Assembly (NCBI RefSeq): GCF_002243175.1
Contig: NZ_NDYF01000013.1
Span: forward strand, 186,001-250,000
Direction of reading: 5' to 3'
DNA from: Finegoldia magna_J
GTDB lineage: Bacteria > Bacillota > Clostridia > Tissierellales > Peptoniphilaceae
Length of the DNA stretch: 64,000 nucleotides
The first letter of the stretch is position 1, and the number at the start of each line of letters is the position of its first letter. Under the pieces are notes generated by a model. It did not search any database. It was not told the origin of the DNA and saw only the letters and a list, made by a program, of their open reading frames with translations. The translations under genes were made by a program, and so were the position numbers. Positions 62,748 to 64,000 of the stretch are shown one piece after another.

Positions 62748-63515
62748 CTAGTCTTCCTCAAAGTCAATAATAAATTCAGATATCACTGGTTGCAATTTAT
62801 ATAATGAACTTATTGCGTATGACATTTGATTATATAAGACCTCATAACTATTTCTTTCTGAAAAAAATATACTTTTTAATTCACCTTCAATTTTTCTATT
62901 CATGTAATTTATTCTGTCATCATCAGTGGTTAATGGATTTTCCTCCAACTTATTTGTTTCTAAAAGTATATTTTGGCAAATTTTAGTATCTTGTATTATA
63001 TCATCCATTAATTCTTCAAAATCTGGAAGTTCAATAGATATCTTTACTTTGTTAAACTCAATAGTATTTTCTAACAATTTAAACCTATGTTTCTTCGTAT
63101 TTATTTTTTTAATAAGATATTCGTATTTATTAATAGTATTTAATCTATAATCAGCGGCAAATTCCCTAAACAGATCGTACCTTTTAATCATGGTTGGAAT
63201 TTTTGAAATGTCTTCTAATAAATAAAAGAGTTTATTTGACAACTTTAAGCTTTCAATTTCATTCAAATAATAAATTATTTCAAAAGAAATTTCTATCATG
63301 TTATCTATTTGTCTTATTACTAATGTATTTTTATAATTTCTTACTTGCTGTAAAATTTCTGAATTTTTCAATTCAAGTTCTAATTTTCTATTTTCTTTCA
63401 ATTCTTTTTTTAGTATATTTTTAGCGACAACTGCTGAAACAATTATAGCTAGCACTGATATACATGTAGAAATAACAAATTCAATATTATTTATTACATA
63501 TTTAATGGAAATCAC
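62748..63515 (-). CDS. Membrane-anchored helical protein of unknown function
   Basis: The 255-residue protein was not recognised. It has one N-terminal membrane helix (about residues 12-33, FVISTCISVLAIIVSAVVA), then a long charged helical domain with heptad-like patterns (KKELKENRKLELELKN) and a C-terminal acidic end (FIIDFEED). The topology resembles small phage or plasmid membrane proteins with a coiled coil. It lies in mobile debris, in extremely AT-rich DNA. Confidence 0.65.
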   Translation of the reverse strand: MISIKYVINNIEFVISTCISVLAIIVSAVVAKNILKKELKENRKLELELKNSEILQQVRNYKNTLVIRQIDNMIEISFEIIYYLNEIESLKLSNKLFYLLEDISKIPTMIKRYDLFREFAADYRLNTINKYEYLIKKINTKKHRFKLLENTIEFNKVKISIELPDFEELMDDIIQDTKICQNILLETNKLEENPLTTDDDRINYMNRKIEGELKSIFFSERNSYEVLYNQMSYAISSLYKLQPVISEFIIDFEED

Positions 63516-63540
63516 CTCAATAATATTATACTTACTAACT

Positions 63541-63710
63541 ACCTATGGACTGATTAATTAATAATCTATTTTTAAATATCTCCTATTTTTATCAATTGAA
63601 TTATTATTCAGATTGTAAAAAAATAGTATTGTCCCACTTTTCCCTTCAATCTTGACATCAATACTACATTCTCCACGTGTGATAGTTAGGCTATATCTAA
63701 AATTATCTAT
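63541..63710 (-). pseudogene. Short unrecognised coding relic
   Basis: On the minus strand about 55 codons are open after a TGA (FNRIDNFRYSLTITRGE, then SIDVKIEGKSG, ending YLKIDY). The sequence CTTGACATCAATACTA inside it also occurs near 59348. No start codon or family is evident. Confidence 0.35.
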
Positions 63711-63820
63711 TCGGTTAAATCCGCTGAACTTTCAGATTTTTTCAATATTTTTATTGCCTCACGTATTTTTTTAGTTAGGCTATTTTCCATCGTTATTCAA
63801 ACTATTATTTATATTTTTAC

Positions 63821-64000
63821 CTATTGCATCGAAAAGTTCTTTAATATAGTAGCATCATCTTTTTCATTATTTTTTTCTTTAGAATAACAAAAACTTATAC
63901 TATCATCACCTTTAAAATGTTCAAACAAACTTCTTCTAAGTAATTTGGTTTTATCAGAATTAAACTCACTCCTCTTATGCCCTTGTGGATTTCTTCGTAC
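63821..64000 (-). CDS. Partial unrecognised gene at the right edge
   Basis: The frame is open from the window edge to a stop at 63821-63823 and reads RRNPQGHKRSEFNSDKTKLL, RRSLFEHFKG and onward. It is basic and protein-like, but the family is not clear and the 5' part is outside the window. Confidence 0.45.
   Translation of the reverse strand, partial: VRRNPQGHKRSEFNSDKTKLLRRSLFEHFKGDDSISFCYSKEKNNEKDDATILKNFSMQ

Overview
The window is low-GC, AT-rich DNA of a Gram-positive anaerobe. The gene set (a corrinoid methyl-transfer island, a PreP-like M16 peptidase, BrnQ, an NhaC antiporter, many ABC and ECF transporters) and the AAGGAGG-type ribosome binding sites suggest Peptoniphilaceae (Tissierellia), most likely Finegoldia magna or a close relative. 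This assignment is inference from gene content. No rRNA, tRNA or CRISPR array was seen.

Bases 1-35300 look like chromosomal backbone. In order they hold: the end of a TVP38-type membrane protein, a dicarboxylate/amino-acid:cation symporter, an RmlD-like reductase with exonuclease III, a 966-residue M16C peptidase, an intact IS3-family (IS150-group) element inserted just behind that peptidase, a comG-like pair whose ATPase carries an in-frame stop, an ABC exporter, a cluster of DnaA boxes, a frameshifted S9 peptidase with a YihY protein, a glycerate regulon (CdaR-type regulator, glycerate kinase, GntP permease), an ABC-2 export operon, BrnQ, and a TVP38/YdjY lipoprotein pair. From 26650 to 35275 lies a corrinoid methyl-transfer island: an ECF S component, a DUF4430 lipoprotein, a RACo-type reductive activator, three URO-D-fold methyltransferase-like proteins, a B12-binding corrinoid protein, a His-rich CobW GTPase and an NhaC transporter.

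Bases 35400-64000 are accessory. Two gene sets with the same six parts (TetR regulator, MptD-type S component, EcfT, double-ABC EcfA, two ABC exporter-fold half-transporters) sit at 35448-42397 and 45952-52768, with the modules in different order. They resemble siderophore import/export sets such as the transport part of equibactin-type loci, but no biosynthesis genes are present. Between and around them is mobile debris: decayed IS110, IS256 and IS150 copies, a phage terminase fragment, a mobilization module (ribbon-helix-helix accessory protein, frameshifted relaxase, oriT-like palindromes), a duplicated promoter/hairpin segment, conjugation-type fragments (DUF3847-like, OB-fold protein) and serine-recombinase tails. 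The two ends of one IS150-type element, in matching orientation, lie 12.6 kb apart around the second transporter set and the mob genes.

The last 9 kb carry a self-protection-like ABC system with a 45-residue glycine-zipper peptide, a flavodoxin, an AbrB-type regulator with an alpha/beta hydrolase, an EXLDI-family protein, and recombinase remnants. The most notable points are the duplicated, rearranged ECF-plus-exporter system and its IS bracket, the corrinoid island lacking a recognisable substrate methyltransferase, and an orphan DnaA-box cluster.
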